A stretch of DNA of 64,000 bases from Blastobasis lacticolella (Eukaryota > Arthropoda > Insecta > Lepidoptera > Blastobasidae). Positions within the stretch are counted from its first letter, which is position 1. Every line of letters begins with the position of its first letter. The stretch lies in the NCBI GenBank assembly GCA_905147135.1, contig LR990058.1, positions 13,367,349 to 13,431,348 of the forward strand. The letters run 5' to 3'. The notes under the pieces were generated by a model, which was not told the origin of the DNA, did no database searches, and saw nothing but the letters and a program-made list of their open reading frames with translations. Of this stretch, positions 12,401 to 27,400 are shown in pieces. A program made the translations under genes and the position numbers.

Positions 12401-15400
12401 GTGTTAACAACAAGTCACCTATTCCAGTTACGAATTCTTCAACGACCTGTACCACCGGTTCCTCTCGACCCCCAAAGTGGAAATGAAGTGCATGTGTCTC
12501 CAGGCGATGAGCATAGTCTACGGCCGGTACTACGAGGACATCGGACCTTTCGCGGACACCAAATACATCGTGCAAATGCTGGATAGGGTAAGACTACAAG
12601 ACGATTCTCTAACAGCACATAATATTCGGACTACGAGACTTTAATCTTAATAGGATTGTCAGCGGTGGGAGAACTCTGTCAAGCCCGTGGAGTCCACCTG
12701 TATGGGTATCTCCCCTTAATCTATTTTTGTATTGTTATTTTCTGGTTTGAAGGACAAGGCAGCGTAATTACAGGCAAGAGAGAAATTATCTTAGTCCTCA
12801 TACTGACAAAAGTCTGTTAAATGAAGCCTTAGTCCATTAATCGTGGAAGTTATGTGCGACAATTACTGCTTATCATCAGGTTGGCTGTCTGCTAGTTTGT
12901 CACTATAATAAAATCATCTTGGCGTCAATATCCCGGTTGAGGATCAGGAAATTACACAGGAGTGATTGGCATCTGACCTTCGTGACCCTATTATTAATAG
13001 GTATCATGGTTACACATTCAGTCGCCTGAATATGCAAGTTTCATCACGATGTTTTCCCTCACGTAGCATAAAAAAACGATAAACGCCCGCATCGTAATCG
13101 CTCGAAAGTGATAATAAGAATGAAGATAGTAACAACATTTTATATATATTTTTTTCAGACATGCGACAGAATGGAGAGGGATAGACTTGTACAATTTTTA
13201 GCGAAATTAATTCTCCACAGAAGAAACGTTAGTGAACTATTAGAATGGAACGGTATTAGGTAAGTTAATGCCATTTTCATGTAATAATGCAGTAGTCGAA
13301 ATCTCAATATTACAATACAATACAATACAAAACTCTTTATTGCACACCAGAGAACACAAGTACAGATACAAAAAATATGGTAGGTAGTACAAAGGGCGGT
13401 CAATATTGTTAATCACAATTTGCTTAAAAAAAGATTTTATTTTCGGCATGAAAAATTCAATATTTTTTAAATCACCATTAAAAAAAAACACATTGGCAAT
13501 ACCGAATGAGTACAGTTCAAAAATAGGAACTAGCCTCAAAGTACGAAACGGTCACTCATCCAGTTCCCGGATTCTGCGTGCATTCCTTAACTTTGATTTA
13601 GTTGTCCCTACAAGCGCGCTGTCACTAGACCTGGGGCTCTATTTTTGAATTGCTCGTTACGACATGAACGGTTGCCAATTTTGATTTTCGGCATGAAAAA
13701 TTCGATATTTTGATGTATTTAGATTGTAACCGTACTCTTTCGGTGTTGCCATTATGATTAAAAAAAAGTTTTCATGCTGGAAATCAAAATTGAAAACGAT
13801 CGCATCGTCATGCTGACGCGTCGTGGGACTTTGTTTCATAATATATAGTGATAAATGACAGATCAACCTTCCAATCCCCAGGATCCTAGTCGAACTAATG
13901 ACGCTAGCCCATCTTCACACGTCTCGGGCGACGGTGCCAGCACAATCCAACGTGTTGGAAGCGGCACCCACGGGCCCGGTGGGCGGCGGCGACCGCGAGT
14001 GGTACTACAACCTAGAGAATGGGGACAAACTCGTCAGGAAGGGACCTGTTAGCTTCCAACAGGTGGGTCTTTGATGTGTAACGTCTTTCGAAATCTATGG
14101 GAGTGTTTTTTCAAAACAGAAAGTTGGAAAAGTGCGAAAACACCTGTACCTGTTGTATTGTTTTTCTTAATGACAATATTGTATACCTGCTATTGTGCAC
14201 AATAAACTAATAAACTACTTGTAACCCTCACCCCCACCAGCTGAAAGACCTGTACAAGTCCGGCGAGATCACGGCCAAGACCAAGTGCTGGGCCAACAGC
14301 ATGGAGGGCTGGCGCGCGGCCGGCAGCGTGCCGCAGCTCAAGTGGACGCTGGTGGCGCGGGGCTCGGCCGTCATGGACGAGAGTGCGCTCGCCGCTACCA
14401 TACTGGACCTGCTCATTACTTGCGCGCGGTATTATCCTAGCAGGTATGTGGGTTGGCTATGTACGGGGCTGCGGGGCTAGACGAGATGTGTTCTAGTTTC
14501 GCCGTTGAAAGTGGACGTTAGTGGCGCGGGGCTTGGCCGTCATGGACGAGAGTGCGCTCGCTGCCACTATACTGGACCTGCTGATTACCTGCGCGCGGTA
14601 CTATCCTAGCAGGTATGTGGGTTGGCTGCATATAGGGTATGGGGTGTCTGGTCGAGATGCGTTATAGTTTTACGGTTGAAAGTGGACGTTAGTGGCGCGG
14701 GGCTCGGCCGTCATGGACGAGAGTGCGCTCGCTGCCACTATACTGGACCTGCTGATTACCTGCGCGCGGTACTATCCTAGCAGGTATGTGGGTTGGCTGC
14801 ATATAGGGTATGGGGTGTCTGGTCGAGATGCGTTATAGTTTTACGGTTGAAAGTGGACGTTAGTGGCGCGGGGCTCGGCCGTCATGGACGAGAGTGCGCT
14901 CGCTGCCACTATACTGGACCTGCTGATTACCTGCGCGCGGTACTATCCTAGCAGGTATGTGGGTTGGCTGCATATAGGGTATGGGGTGTCTAGCCGAGAT
15001 GCTTTCTGTTTTCGCGATCGAAAGTGGACGATGGTGGCGAGGGGCTCGGCCGTCATGGACGAGAGTGCACTAGCCGCTACCATACTGGACCTGCTGATTA
15101 CTTTCGCGCGGTATTATCCTAGCAGGTATGTGGTTTGGCTTTGTATGGGGTGCCGAGGATAGAGGAGATGTGTTCTAGTTTCGTGATCGAAAGTGGACGC
15201 TGGTGGCGCGGGGCTCGGCCGTCATGGACGAGAGTGCGCTCGCTGCTACCATACTAGACCTGCTGATTACTTGCGCGCGGTATTATCCTAGCAGGTATGT
15301 GGATTGGCTACATTCGGGGATGGGGTTTTCAGTTTGGTAGTTTGGGGTCCAACTTAAAATGTAGGCTATGTGTCATCTAATTCGGTTGGGTAGAACCAGA

Positions 15401-18400
15401 GATACAGCTTGACCTCTCCGTAGTACTACCTTTCATACATTAGGGAGGTCATTTAAAATGGTCTATTGGGAAAAGTTGCGGGTAAAAGTGTCCTAATGAC
15501 ATTTTAGAGCGATAGTACTGCGAATGCTGCGAAGCTGGCCGAACGTAGTCGAGAAGTTGACAACCGTCGCAATAGAGTCGCTATGAAGCTTGGCAAGACC
15601 CACTGCGGGTCTCTCTCTCTTTCTCTCACGGGTTGCTCTCGTTTGTTTCTAGCACGCGAGGGTCCGGGGTCTGCCTTGACCATGATCCAAGGTCTTACAG
15701 ATCAGGTAATTACAGTGGAGCGCCTGCCGTCTGACCTCCGTGACCTTGAAAACAGGGGAACCTGGCCAGAATGGATAATGGTTACCACACTCAGTCGCCT
15801 AAATGTGTAGGTTTTCTCACCACGTTTTCCCCCAAATTAGTGTTCACCTAGTGCACATAACTCTGAAAAAGTCATTTAATACATGGGGCACTGGACACAA
15901 ACCCGGTACCTCTCGCTTACGAGACTCATCTACCAGCCATTAGGCCACCAAAACCCTCTGTTTGTCTCAACCAATATTTTGTAACATTTTTATTTAATTT
16001 AATTTAATCATACACAAATACATCGCCTTTACAGGTCAACCCAATACGACGATGTCACAAACATCAATAAACCACTTTAATTAAATGCTACTTTGTTTAA
16101 AATCGTGATAACAATTCATTCATATTGGTAATTCACAACAATGTCCCTTATATAATTACAATACAGACAATGTCATTCAAAAAAGTAATAATCACATTAG
16201 ATAAAAAAAGTACATATGTTGACAGTACATAACCGTAATTCCAGAGACGAGGAAGACGCGGTGATCCGTCCGCTGCCCAAGGTGAAGCGCATGCTGTCGG
16301 AGCCCGCGTTGCTGGCGCACGTCGTACAACTACTGCTTACATTCGACCCTATCTTGGTGGAGAAGGTATCCTTCTTTATGGAATATAACTAGCATTATAA
16401 CAGTCAGACATTTTACTGCCATCTCACCAGCAAGGCTATCACAAGTGTGCCCGCGACTTAGCTCGCCCCGCTAGAGAGCGGAGAGCCTTTGTTTGTCCTG
16501 CTCTTAATTCTAAGGTAAAAGAGATAGCAGTATCTACGTCGCGGCTTTTCTCATTAGTATACCAGTTCCGTCCTTGATATTCGGTTTGGCTGCCTCTTTT
16601 ATAGCTATAAAAATTCTGTAGTTGTCACTAATCATCATTTTACTGTATCGGTCTTACAGGTTTATTTTTGAATTACCAAAGTTGTGACCCCTTCTCATAC
16701 CGCGTATTATTAATGAAATCAAAAAGAATCGAGTCACAGACCTAGGCTGACACCACACGCTCGTAGTTTCGGCGACGTAATTTGCGCTGCATTAGATTTT
16801 ATGTAAAATGACGATTTCGTTTACACGCGACACAAATCAGTTACGTATTTTAGATAGATTGAGCAACCAAAATTACACTCGTGTGGTGCCCGTCTTAGTC
16901 ATCAAATCTAATTAAATCAATTTTTTTCCAAGGTGGCAACCCTGCTTTACGAAGTGATGCAGGACAACCCTGAGATCTCCAAGCTATACCTGACGGGAGT
17001 GTTCTACTTCATGCTGTTGTACACTGGCTCTAACCTACTCCCAATAGCGAGGTTCTTGCGGCTTACACATATGAAACAAGCCTTCAGATCGGATCAGGTA
17101 AGTAATGGTTTGAGATTGGGCTCATAGAGCATTTTAACCAGTGGAGTACGAGTGAGCACGTTTTTGTTCTTAACGCTAGTTACCGATTTTCGGTGAGCGA
17201 GAGGTAAATGTCGCTGAATACGATTAGCCGACGCATGGTTGACTTAAATGTAGGCTGCGTAGGATACGACCGGAAAAAACTGGCTTTCCCCACTGGTTAA
17301 GGCTGAAGCGAGTTTGAACGTTAACAGGTTTGTATAACTATGTATGTTCGGAGCAAATCTTGCAAGCTTAATTTTACCCACTTTCCGGCGTTTGAATTTA
17401 CTGTTAGAAATGCGCTTAGAAACAACTCTGCGCTAGCTTGAATTGACGTGGTAGCCGTAATGTTGGACCATGTCTCCTATTGCCTATCTGTCACCTACAC
17501 AGCCATGATCCATGTTGGTTACTTACCATGGTGTCCTGGTCCCCAGTCGGTGCCGGACCTGATCTCGCGCTCGATCCTGGGCGCGCTGCTGCCCGAGGCG
17601 ATGGTGTGCTACCTGGAGAACCACGGCGCCGACAAGTTCGCGCAGATCTTCCTCGGCGAGTGGGACACGCCCGAGGCCATCTGGAACAACGAGATGAGGT
17701 ATGGAACGGACAGGGCATCTCATCAGGCGCGGGCTCGCAGACAATTACGCCACTGCTGGGTCGGCTGGGATTGTGTTTCCTCCACATTACCATTACGGAA
17801 TACTGTTGCGTGATTGAACGATTGACTGACCCATGATTATTTATACTAGTAACAGACGTTTCGTTCTGGCTAGCGCCGACCAACCGTCAGTTGCAGATGA
17901 TCTCCTGTTTCTTCGAAGATCTATTTGAAGCCTCAGACAATGCCGTCCGCGTCTCTCAGTTTTGGACTGGAAAAATATAAGCAAAAATGAACTAACCTAT
18001 TTTATCATTGACAGAAGAAGTTGATACTAATTCTTACGCAATATAAAATAGTCGCTTTTGAGTGCGGTGGGACGTGGTCGGACGTTCGACCAATGTCGTC
18101 TCGTTCGCGCATTCGAATTAATCGACTTTATTTTGTACATTTAAGGATTATTATCGACTGCAACTGACGTTGGTCGGCTTTAGCCAAGTTGGAGCGTCTG
18201 TTACTAGTTTTAGTTTCTAATTTATTTATATATTCGTATGGCATATTAATATAAAAATAAAGACTATATTAGGTACAATTTAGTTTCTAACGAAAGAGAT
18301 GCACTGACGAATAACAGTGAAGTTGAGCTTTAAAGGTACATATTCTAGGTTCGCTGTATTTTATTCATTCACGAAATGTTTAGGGGTCAAGGAACTGGTT

Positions 18401-21400
18401 GGTACAGTAGTAAATAAAATTTTCGAGTAAGACTTAATGCGATGCCCAGACATTTCAAATAAAACACTTTTAACAACGCCATTTTTTATTTTTTATTTTC
18501 TACGGACGTTTTAATCACGCAACAGTATTCCGAGGTCACAAGTGGAAAACCGCAGTTAATACCTACCTTCGAAAAGTATTTTATTTGTAAGTTCTAACCT
18601 TACATGAGCTCGTTGAATTGGCCATCATATCTAGGCTTGCCAACTTTTTTTACAAGAAATAAAGTATATTCAGGTCTGTGAAGAATATTAAACAGTATTT
18701 TAGAAAAATGAACAGTAATTAGCATTCATTACTGAAAAAACTCTTTCAGTAAATGATGAGGTGGCGGGAACAGAAAGTAGATATGAGATAATTTTAGTTA
18801 TGTTTTTAAATTCTTCTGAAGTGTTTACTAATAAATGGCTCCACTTTTGGCCAGTACTCATTTCAAGATGTCACTAATCATATCCACTCTGTCCCCCAGA
18901 CGCATGCTGATAATGAAAGTATCCGCCCACATCGGCGAGTTCACGCCGCGCCTACACGCGCACGTGGCCGCCCGCTACCCGTACCTCGCCATACCCGCCG
19001 TCCGCTACCCGCAGCTCGCGAACGAATTGTTCTGCAGCATGTTCTATCTGCGACACCTGTGCGACACGCATACGTTCCCCGATTGGCCGATACCGGAGCC
19101 GGTGAGTGTGAGCCGTGGAAGTATAGAACTGTAGACGTGATGTTATTCGGCGGTGACGGCAGCTTGTAAGCAATAAAACCCGTTGGTTTATTGTTCTACG
19201 CGTCTTTTTTTTGTTATCGATTACTATATCCATGGTTTTCTATGTTTTATATACATAAATCCATGGTAATTGATGGTAATAATAAAAAATGGTATGGGCA
19301 TGGTAAAACAGTTTCCAACGTAGGTATAATACCGTCAAATTACGTATGACGGTTTAGCGGTGAAGGGTTAAGGTTGCCGCCAATGTTGCCAAGCGAAGAT
19401 GGACAAGGTGGAAAAGGCTAATTACAACTGGCTGGGTGTTGTAACCAGGGGACCAAGAAGCCGACCGTTGATCTTCGGAAGTAGTATTTATGTCGCGAAA
19501 GTTGGCACACTTTACCATTTATGTGCGGATGCTTGCCAACCTTGTTTTCGTGTATTCGTAATGTAAGTATTGTTGAGTTTTTCCCTATTGGAGCGATAGA
19601 TGTCGCTACAACTGTGTGTAAATCAACATTAAAATCTCCCGATGGACCATTACGTCACGGAACCAACTAACTCATACCGGTCATACCTTCCTATCTCCTC
19701 AGGTGCGTCTCCTGAAAGACGTCCTAGAAGCGTGGCGTCGCGAGGTCGAGAAGAAGCCGGCAGTCATGACGGCGGCGGCCGCCTTCGCAGCGCTAGGGCT
19801 CCAGCCGGGCTGCGACGAGGCGGCCGTGCGGAAGGCCTACTATCGCCTGGCACAGCAGTTCCATCCCGACAAGAACCCCCAGGGCAGGGTGAGTTCATAT
19901 ACTCTACTAGGTTTTGATCGCGGCTTCGTCATCGGAAAGTTCGATTGATACGCTCAGAACTCTTTCCCGCGGAAACCACATTGTTATTCGGGATGAATTA
20001 TAGCATTATGGGCTATTCTGGGCTATAAACTATATTACTGCCAAATTTTATCAAAATCCGATAGTTTCGTAGTGTTTGATCGTTCGATGTTTGGATCGTA
20101 CGATAATATTAGTAGGTAGTCACTGCCTGCGGATAGCCTCAATGCAGTTATTCGTAGGCAGTGACTACCAAAACCAATTTGGATTTCCAATTTCTGCTCA
20201 TTTGTTACAAAAAAAAATTCCAAATTTTTTCCCAAAATAAGTATGCAACCTATTTTTATTTATTTATTTTAGCCACTATTGTCCCACTGCAGGGCAAAGG
20301 CTTCCGTATCTCCGAAAGGACCGAATAAGATTTTACTAAAATAAATGAATATGAATATCCATTTCCACGACTTACGATCGGATTATTTTCTTTGCTAATT
20401 CTTAGAAAAGGCGTAGAACCTATATAAATCTATAACCTTTGTAAATGTTTGTTCGATATAAATGTTCAATCCTTTTAACAAAAACTTTGACCAAAGCTTG
20501 AAAAACATAGTTTTTGTCGTGAGTTTTAAAAAGGCCTGCTAATTTGATCTCTCTTGCCCCGTAGGATCGTTTCGAAGAGGTGAACCAGGCGTACGAGTTC
20601 CTGTGCAGCCGGCACGCGTGGGCGGCGGACGGGCCCGACGCCAACAACATCGTGCTCATCCTGCGCACGCAGACCATACTCTTTCAGCGGTACTCCGATG
20701 GTGAGCGAACAGTTTTTTCAAATACGTTTTTCACACGAATTTTATGTAATCTTATTTTTCCTTTAAAGGGTATGACGTTTTTAATGTATTTTTGTGCAAT
20801 TGGGATTTAGTTAATGTATCCAATTGAGCGTGAAATGGATTTCTGCATGTTTATAATATAAAACAAAGCAATGAAAAAGAAAAATAATAAAATTATATAA
20901 CAATGCCATCTAGCAGCAAATTGCGGTTTTATCGATTTAACTGCTATTATATCATATTTTGATCATTAAGCTATAGAAAGCCATTTGCCGCACCTTTGAA
21001 TATATTTACTAAGAGTATAAACCATAATTCAATTACAAAACACTACAATAAATTTAAGAATAGAAAGATAAATTTTAGTACAGAAATTGAAACGCTTATT
21101 TCTCCTCCCGCAGTGCTAGCACCATACAAGTACGCCGGCTACGGTGCCCTGCTCCGCACGGCTCGCTTGGAAGCCGAAGCCGATCAGCTGTTCGCGGGCG
21201 CGGCGGGCGCGGCCGGGGCATTACTTCCGGCGGCCTGCGAGCTGGCCCATCATACTGTCAGGTGCTCGGCGCTGAATGCTGAGGAGCTGAGACGGGAGGG
21301 CGGGTTGCAGGTAGGGAATTGTTGGTGTAGTGTTAGGGAGTTCATCGTCCTACCTTGGAGCCAAATTGGTCGCGAACTGTGCGATTCAAAAGGGACTGTC

Positions 21401-24400
21401 TCACGCACGGTTGTGGAATTAACTACCTGGAGATGTTTTCCCTGTAGAATACAACATGGAGTTCTTCAAGAAAGGGGTAAAAAGGTTTTACGAGGTCGGC
21501 CACACTTAGGTGAACACGTCCATAGGCTGCGGTGACTGCTTACCATCAGGCAGGCAAAAATACAACGCTGGGTGCGGCATACAAAAAAATAATCTGTCAG
21601 TTTTGACATATACTGATCATATAAATGATCTGCTCCAAAAAGGTCAAGAGTACCCTCAACCGGCGTAAATGCATGAGAAGATGTATGAATGTGTAAGAGG
21701 CGAGTGTCAAGATCGTAGCTTGTGGCACTCAATAGTCTCTGCCTACCCATGGAAGATGGGCGTGAGTGTGTGTATATGTATATTGCAGAAAAAATAATGC
21801 CTGTCCTAGCCTCTTGAAAGAATCTTACAGCGAGTAGAGATACCAGAATTTTACCCGATTACTTCTCACCTAATCTACCCTTCCACCAGGTACTACACGA
21901 AGCGATGTCCCGCTGCGTCTCCGTGCTGCCCTCCTGCAAGTCCAGTACCGACTTAGCAGCAGCGGTGTGCGGCCACTGCGCCCGTTGCTTCGCCGTGGCC
22001 GCGGCGTTCCCCGCCTGCCGGGAGGTGTGCGCCGACCTGCCGGGGCTGTGTGCGGATATAGTGCCGCTGCTTAAGAGGCCGGTGAGTGCGTTATGTCCGT
22101 AAAAGGTGTGAGGGCGCCGTAGGTTATCCTTCGTCAGCGACGACAGGAAAAAATCCATTTCGTTGTGATAGTAGACATTAAGAAGGGTGCGCCACGAAGC
22201 CTTGTCGCGGTGCGTCTCCGTGCTAATATCCTGCAAGCTCAGTATAGACCTAGCTGCAGCGGTGTGCGCTCCCTGCGCTTCCGTTGCTTCGTTGGCGTGT
22301 CATGTAGTGTGCGCTGAACTGGGCTTTGTGCCGATATAGTGCCGCTGCTGAGGAGGCCGGTGAGTGTCTTACGTCCATAATAGACTTAGGGCGCCGTAGG
22401 TTATCCTTCGTCATCGAGCACAAGAAAAAATCCACTTCGTTATGATAGTAGACGCTTAGTCGGTTGCGCCACGAAGCCTTGTCGCGTTGCGCCTCCGTGC
22501 TACTATCCTGCAAGTCTAGTACGGACCTAGCTGCAGCGGCGTGTGCCCACTGCACTCTCTTCGCTTCGTTGGCGTGTCATGCAGCTAGCGCTGAACTGGT
22601 TTTTGTATGAAATGCCTCTCCTTGAGACCGGTGAGTCTCTCGTGAAGCAATAACATTTTAGAGATGAAACATTTTTACTTTGTTTCTTGTCTCATGTATT
22701 CTACGTGTCTGTTTTCTAAAGTATGCAAATGCCATTGAGTGTACGGTTGTACTCATCACTTTTAAGGGGCTTTCAAAGGGCTCCAAGCCGAGGGACATAC
22801 GGGGAATATTTGTATTGCAATATGGCTGTAACAGCAACTGCCTTGCCGGTAACATTGATGGTCCTGTTCTTGTTATAACCACATTCTATGGTTGTGGCCT
22901 GATTGCCATCAGTGACGAAGTGACCAAATTGCAATAATATATTGCCCGGTTAGGCCTCTTACAACAAAGAATCTCCCAATCACCAGTGTCATCATTATTG
23001 TTGTGTTAGTGATAAGACCGCCCACTATACTGTGTTTTCTCGAAATTTCCCTATGTACATGTTATTTGCTGTACAATAAAGTGTGATCACCTCGTCCCCA
23101 GCAACTGGGCGACACGGCCTGCGCGGGCGCGGAAGCCCTAGCGGCGCTATCGGCCTCCGCAGCTCTGCGCGCCTCCGCCGCCGCCGCGGGAGCCCTACCC
23201 GCGCTCCTACCTCCCACCCTGCAATACGACTACACGCTGGCAGAGTCGGGGGTGGATACCGATGCTAAGAAGAGCAAGCAGGTTAGTGACCGAGCTGTGA
23301 TTTCTCCGATAGGGTTTGGTAGGATCGAGGGTGAAGCATGTCTAGTTCATTTACGGAACTTTCTCTTAGCGGGTCGATCTTCGTACTGGACAAACTACTA
23401 CCCCATCGGCTAACCCTGTTCTTAGTTCGTAGCAGGTTGGTAAGGATTGACTGGCACAGCGTAATGTATTTATTTATTCAGGAAACATACAGTCTTATAA
23501 AAACATTCTTTTAATTTGACCTAGGGTAGTTTGAGTAGAGTTTGACTAATAGTTGATGTAGCTAAATTATGACAGCAACTCGGTGACTCCCAGCCACGAC
23601 CGCGGGCATTCTCCTTCTGCCCAGTCGACAATACGCATAGTCGTAGCATAGACATCGACACGAAGCTGTACTAAAGAAAAGAAGTATCTTTATTCGACCA
23701 CGCGACGTTAAAAAAAATCCTCATTATGTTTACACGTATTACTTATATTATGGTTAATGCTTTCCCACCACAGGAAGTAGCGAACCAGCTAGCCAAGCTG
23801 TGCATATCGGCGCTCAGTGCCCTCTACGGTCCTCACGAGGACCCCGCACCCTCCGACGAGCGCACCCGCGCGGCACTACACGTGTTGCTGACACCGTACC
23901 TGTGCGGAAAGCTGAAGGATGAAGATCAGCATGAGGTGAGTGGTGAAACTAGTAACAGATAATGGTTTATTTATTTATTTTGGAAAGCTAACAGATACAA
24001 TACAGTAGGTATAGGTTGAAAAATTAGGTACTCTCTATCTATCTCTGCAGTCGGACCCTCATGACTGAGGATCGTGGTCTGATGAGCACATCTTTGAACG
24101 TAAATTAGGTACAATGGATTGACAATTAGAAGCATTCTCAAATAGTATCTAAACTATCGCGGTTATTATCACACATTTTAAAGACGGTACGCGGTAGGAA
24201 ACCAGGAATATGTCTTTAAAACGTGAAGTGACAGTTTGGCTGGAGCCGACCAACTGTCAGTTCCAGTCGATACTAATCATTAAGAGGTACCAAATAAAGT
24301 CGCTTTTGGATTACTTCGGATGCACGGGCGAGCCGACCTTGGTTGGACTTCCAACCACGTCCTCCGCACCCAAAATCGATGATATTATAAAACATAAATC

Positions 24401-27400
24401 CGATTTATTGTAGAACATCAATCCAGAGGTAAAACAGTATTCTACGTACATTCATCGAAAGTGTCTAGGGATCATGAACTTTACTGCTAACTGAAAACCC
24501 AATTTCTTTATTGTATTAAATATGTATTATTAAAAAAACTGATTTCTTGTTATTGGCAAAAACATGCTTTATTGCCTAGACAATTCGTTTAGGACATTTA
24601 AAAAAATACAAATAAATCTTGAATTTTAATAATTGTTATTTAATAAAACGTGCTTGATCCTTAGACACTTTAAATTACATACTAGGACAAGTGACCCAAT
24701 CATATCTCCCGACTATATAATCTTTCATTATTATGATTACTTATTTGATCTACTATTCCACAAATCTCCCCCCCCAGCTCCTCAAAACCCTGAACTCCAA
24801 CTGGCGTACTCCGTACCTCGTGTGGGACAACAGCACCCGGGCCGAGTTGCGGGACGCGTTGGAAGCGGCGCGGCCACCCGAGGACGAGAACGACCCACTC
24901 GTCCCGCCGTTCGCGTACAGTGCTCACGAGGGCTTGCTGCCTGTTGGAGGGGTGTATATTGATATTTATAATGAGCAGCCTGATTTCCCTGTTGAGGTGA
25001 GTGGTCAGTTATTGTTGGTTTTGTTTACAGATTGTATTACTGCTTTCCTAACTACCTGTATCTATGTCTCGCTATACCGGTTGTCTGGAATAGATCACGT
25101 CAGTATCTATGTCTCGCTATACCGGTTGTCTGGAATAGATCACGTCAGTGATACATATGACCGCCCATTGTAAAGTCATTCAACTAATTAGTTGACCCCT
25201 GGCCCTTAAAATAATTCATATGAAAATATGGAGTAAAGGGTTAGCTGATTACTTGTATGATTGTACTGTGTTTTCCCTGGCGACTCCCTTTACAACCTGT
25301 AATTTTTTTGTGACACCCGTCTACAAGAAGAGCCCTATATATATGTGGTTCTAACATACATTAATTCCAATGAACAGAGAATATTAGCTGGCATTTCTAA
25401 GCAAAACTTCTCAAATGTTGGTTTGAAATCCCTACTCTCATATCTTTCACTAAATAGATTTGGGACATTTAAATTTCAGGCAATTTAAAAAAGGCTTGTA
25501 AGGATGGCACCACGACAACGTTATCATCATCATCTTGTTGTTATGATCCGGTTGCGCCCCTGCGCGGCACGTGAGGGCCCAGGGTTCGCCTGCTCAGTTT
25601 GAGAACCCCTGTATTAAACTATTTACTCTGTTTCTTTAACTCTGTCAGCTGTACAGCATCGCACCTTACAGCCCGTCGCTCCGATATTGTTGTCAGAGGC
25701 CGTTTTCCGCTATCGGGAAACGCGATCCGGGCGAGCGCTTCATCTTTACGTTGTGGATCTTCCGGCTATCCGTACGAGCCGCTTAAATTCAACCTTTATA
25801 ATGCGCACGGCTAAGGAATAGAACGCGTTGCCTGCGAGTGTCTTCTCTGATCATTATAATTTAGACGCCTTCAAGACTAAAATGAATAGGCTGCTCCTAG
25901 ACAGGGGGCTCACCATGAGCTCTTATAGCAGGACCTAAACAGAACTGCCCTGCTTAGAACGAGACAGCGCTATACGTGTCACATAAGCTTGACTCGTTCC
26001 AAGCAGGGCCGTTCTGTTTAGGTCCTGTTATGAGAGCTCACGGTAAGGCCCCAGGCATGCTTCATCATCGGTTGCATCCACACTTACTACCAGCAGGCTG
26101 ATTACGTAACTCTGTTGCCGACTATTCTCTCGCTGTTGCAAGCAAAATTGTTGAAATTCTTACTTTTGCGATCACGTATCTTCCATTTGACGGGTTCAGT
26201 CGCTAACAAAGCTCCATTGCAATAGCAACCGGAATATGACATATCGATTAAATTTATTCGTATGAAAATGCAATTACGTATCTTTCTTGCAATGAAAGTG
26301 GCAGCTCGAATCTGCAACCACTCCCTTTGCAATTGCAACAACTCAAAAGCTGTTTCAAGAGCTCCGAAAACATAGTTTTTCATAAACTTTGATTACAAAA
26401 ACCTTGTTTATCATCGTTAAATTTGTTGATTGTTATTTGTTGTTTGTGTCGTTCCGCAAACTTCACCAGCAGCTCGATTTTCAAGTGGGCAACTTGGCGA
26501 TTTGGCGCCATATTTACAACACAAATTAATTTAATAGGTAATCGTGAATTATTCGTGACGTGAATTGGTTTAGTTGATAAAACGCACAAATATACAAAAT
26601 ACACTTACTTTCACTGTCTTTTTATTGAAAACTCGGATAAAAAAGAAAACTATGAAAATATAAGCTTTGTGACTTGACAACTAAAGTTTCAAAATATCAA
26701 CGACCAGTCTAACGCTGGTAAATGATAACGTTCCGTAATACATAACGCTTGCACCACAATACTGACTTTTTAAATAAGTTGGGATATCGATTATTCTCCG
26801 TTACTCGCGGCAACTTCATGTCAGTGTTTTATCGATTGATATCGGTTGCAAGCTAGTTGAATGAGATGTTGCTTGCTTTACGTAATCACAAATCATCGAT
26901 AGAAATTTCTCGTAGTTCGCAACAAAACATTGGGTGCAACATGTTTCATTGCCGTTATATAATCGGGCCACAGGTGTCTGGCTAGTCTAAATTAAAAAAA
27001 AGGCGCTATTAACCCGCCCCCTCTCCCCCCAGAACCCCCAACAGCTGATCCTGGAGCTGCTAAAGTTCGTGTGCTCGCTGGCGGCCGCGCGCGGCCCGCC
27101 CGCCGCCGACCGGGTGCGGCACGCCGCGCTCGCACTCTCCGCGTTGGCACACGTCATCGTCAAGAACCCTGGTGAGTGTGAGCTGAAGGTTGAGGTCATG
27201 GTCGTAGTGGCAATGGGTTGTAGTAATATCTTCCCTCACTTGTTATTCAGAAAAATCAGTGATTATACAAGAGAATATGATTCAATTAAAAAATAAGAAA
27301 TGGGTCGCCTACTCTCACCCTGGTCGATCTACCCTCACCAGTTACTAAATCGAGTTATATGTAAAATGAAAAGTACTTTTTCCCCTATCCAAAATATGTC

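Larger units (their letters stand above)
24997..27032 (+). other. e23-e24 intron
   Basis: Contains the 45-bp duplication, dispersed-repeat pieces at 25535-25910, the hairpin at 25917-26039, and ~900 bp of AT-rich sequence without a recognised gene. Confidence 0.65.

Noticed and set aside
17491..17883. 130-codon open frame on the minus strand
   Set aside because: Shadow of GC-rich exon e15 of Rme-8; no domain, and the opposite strand is clearly coding.
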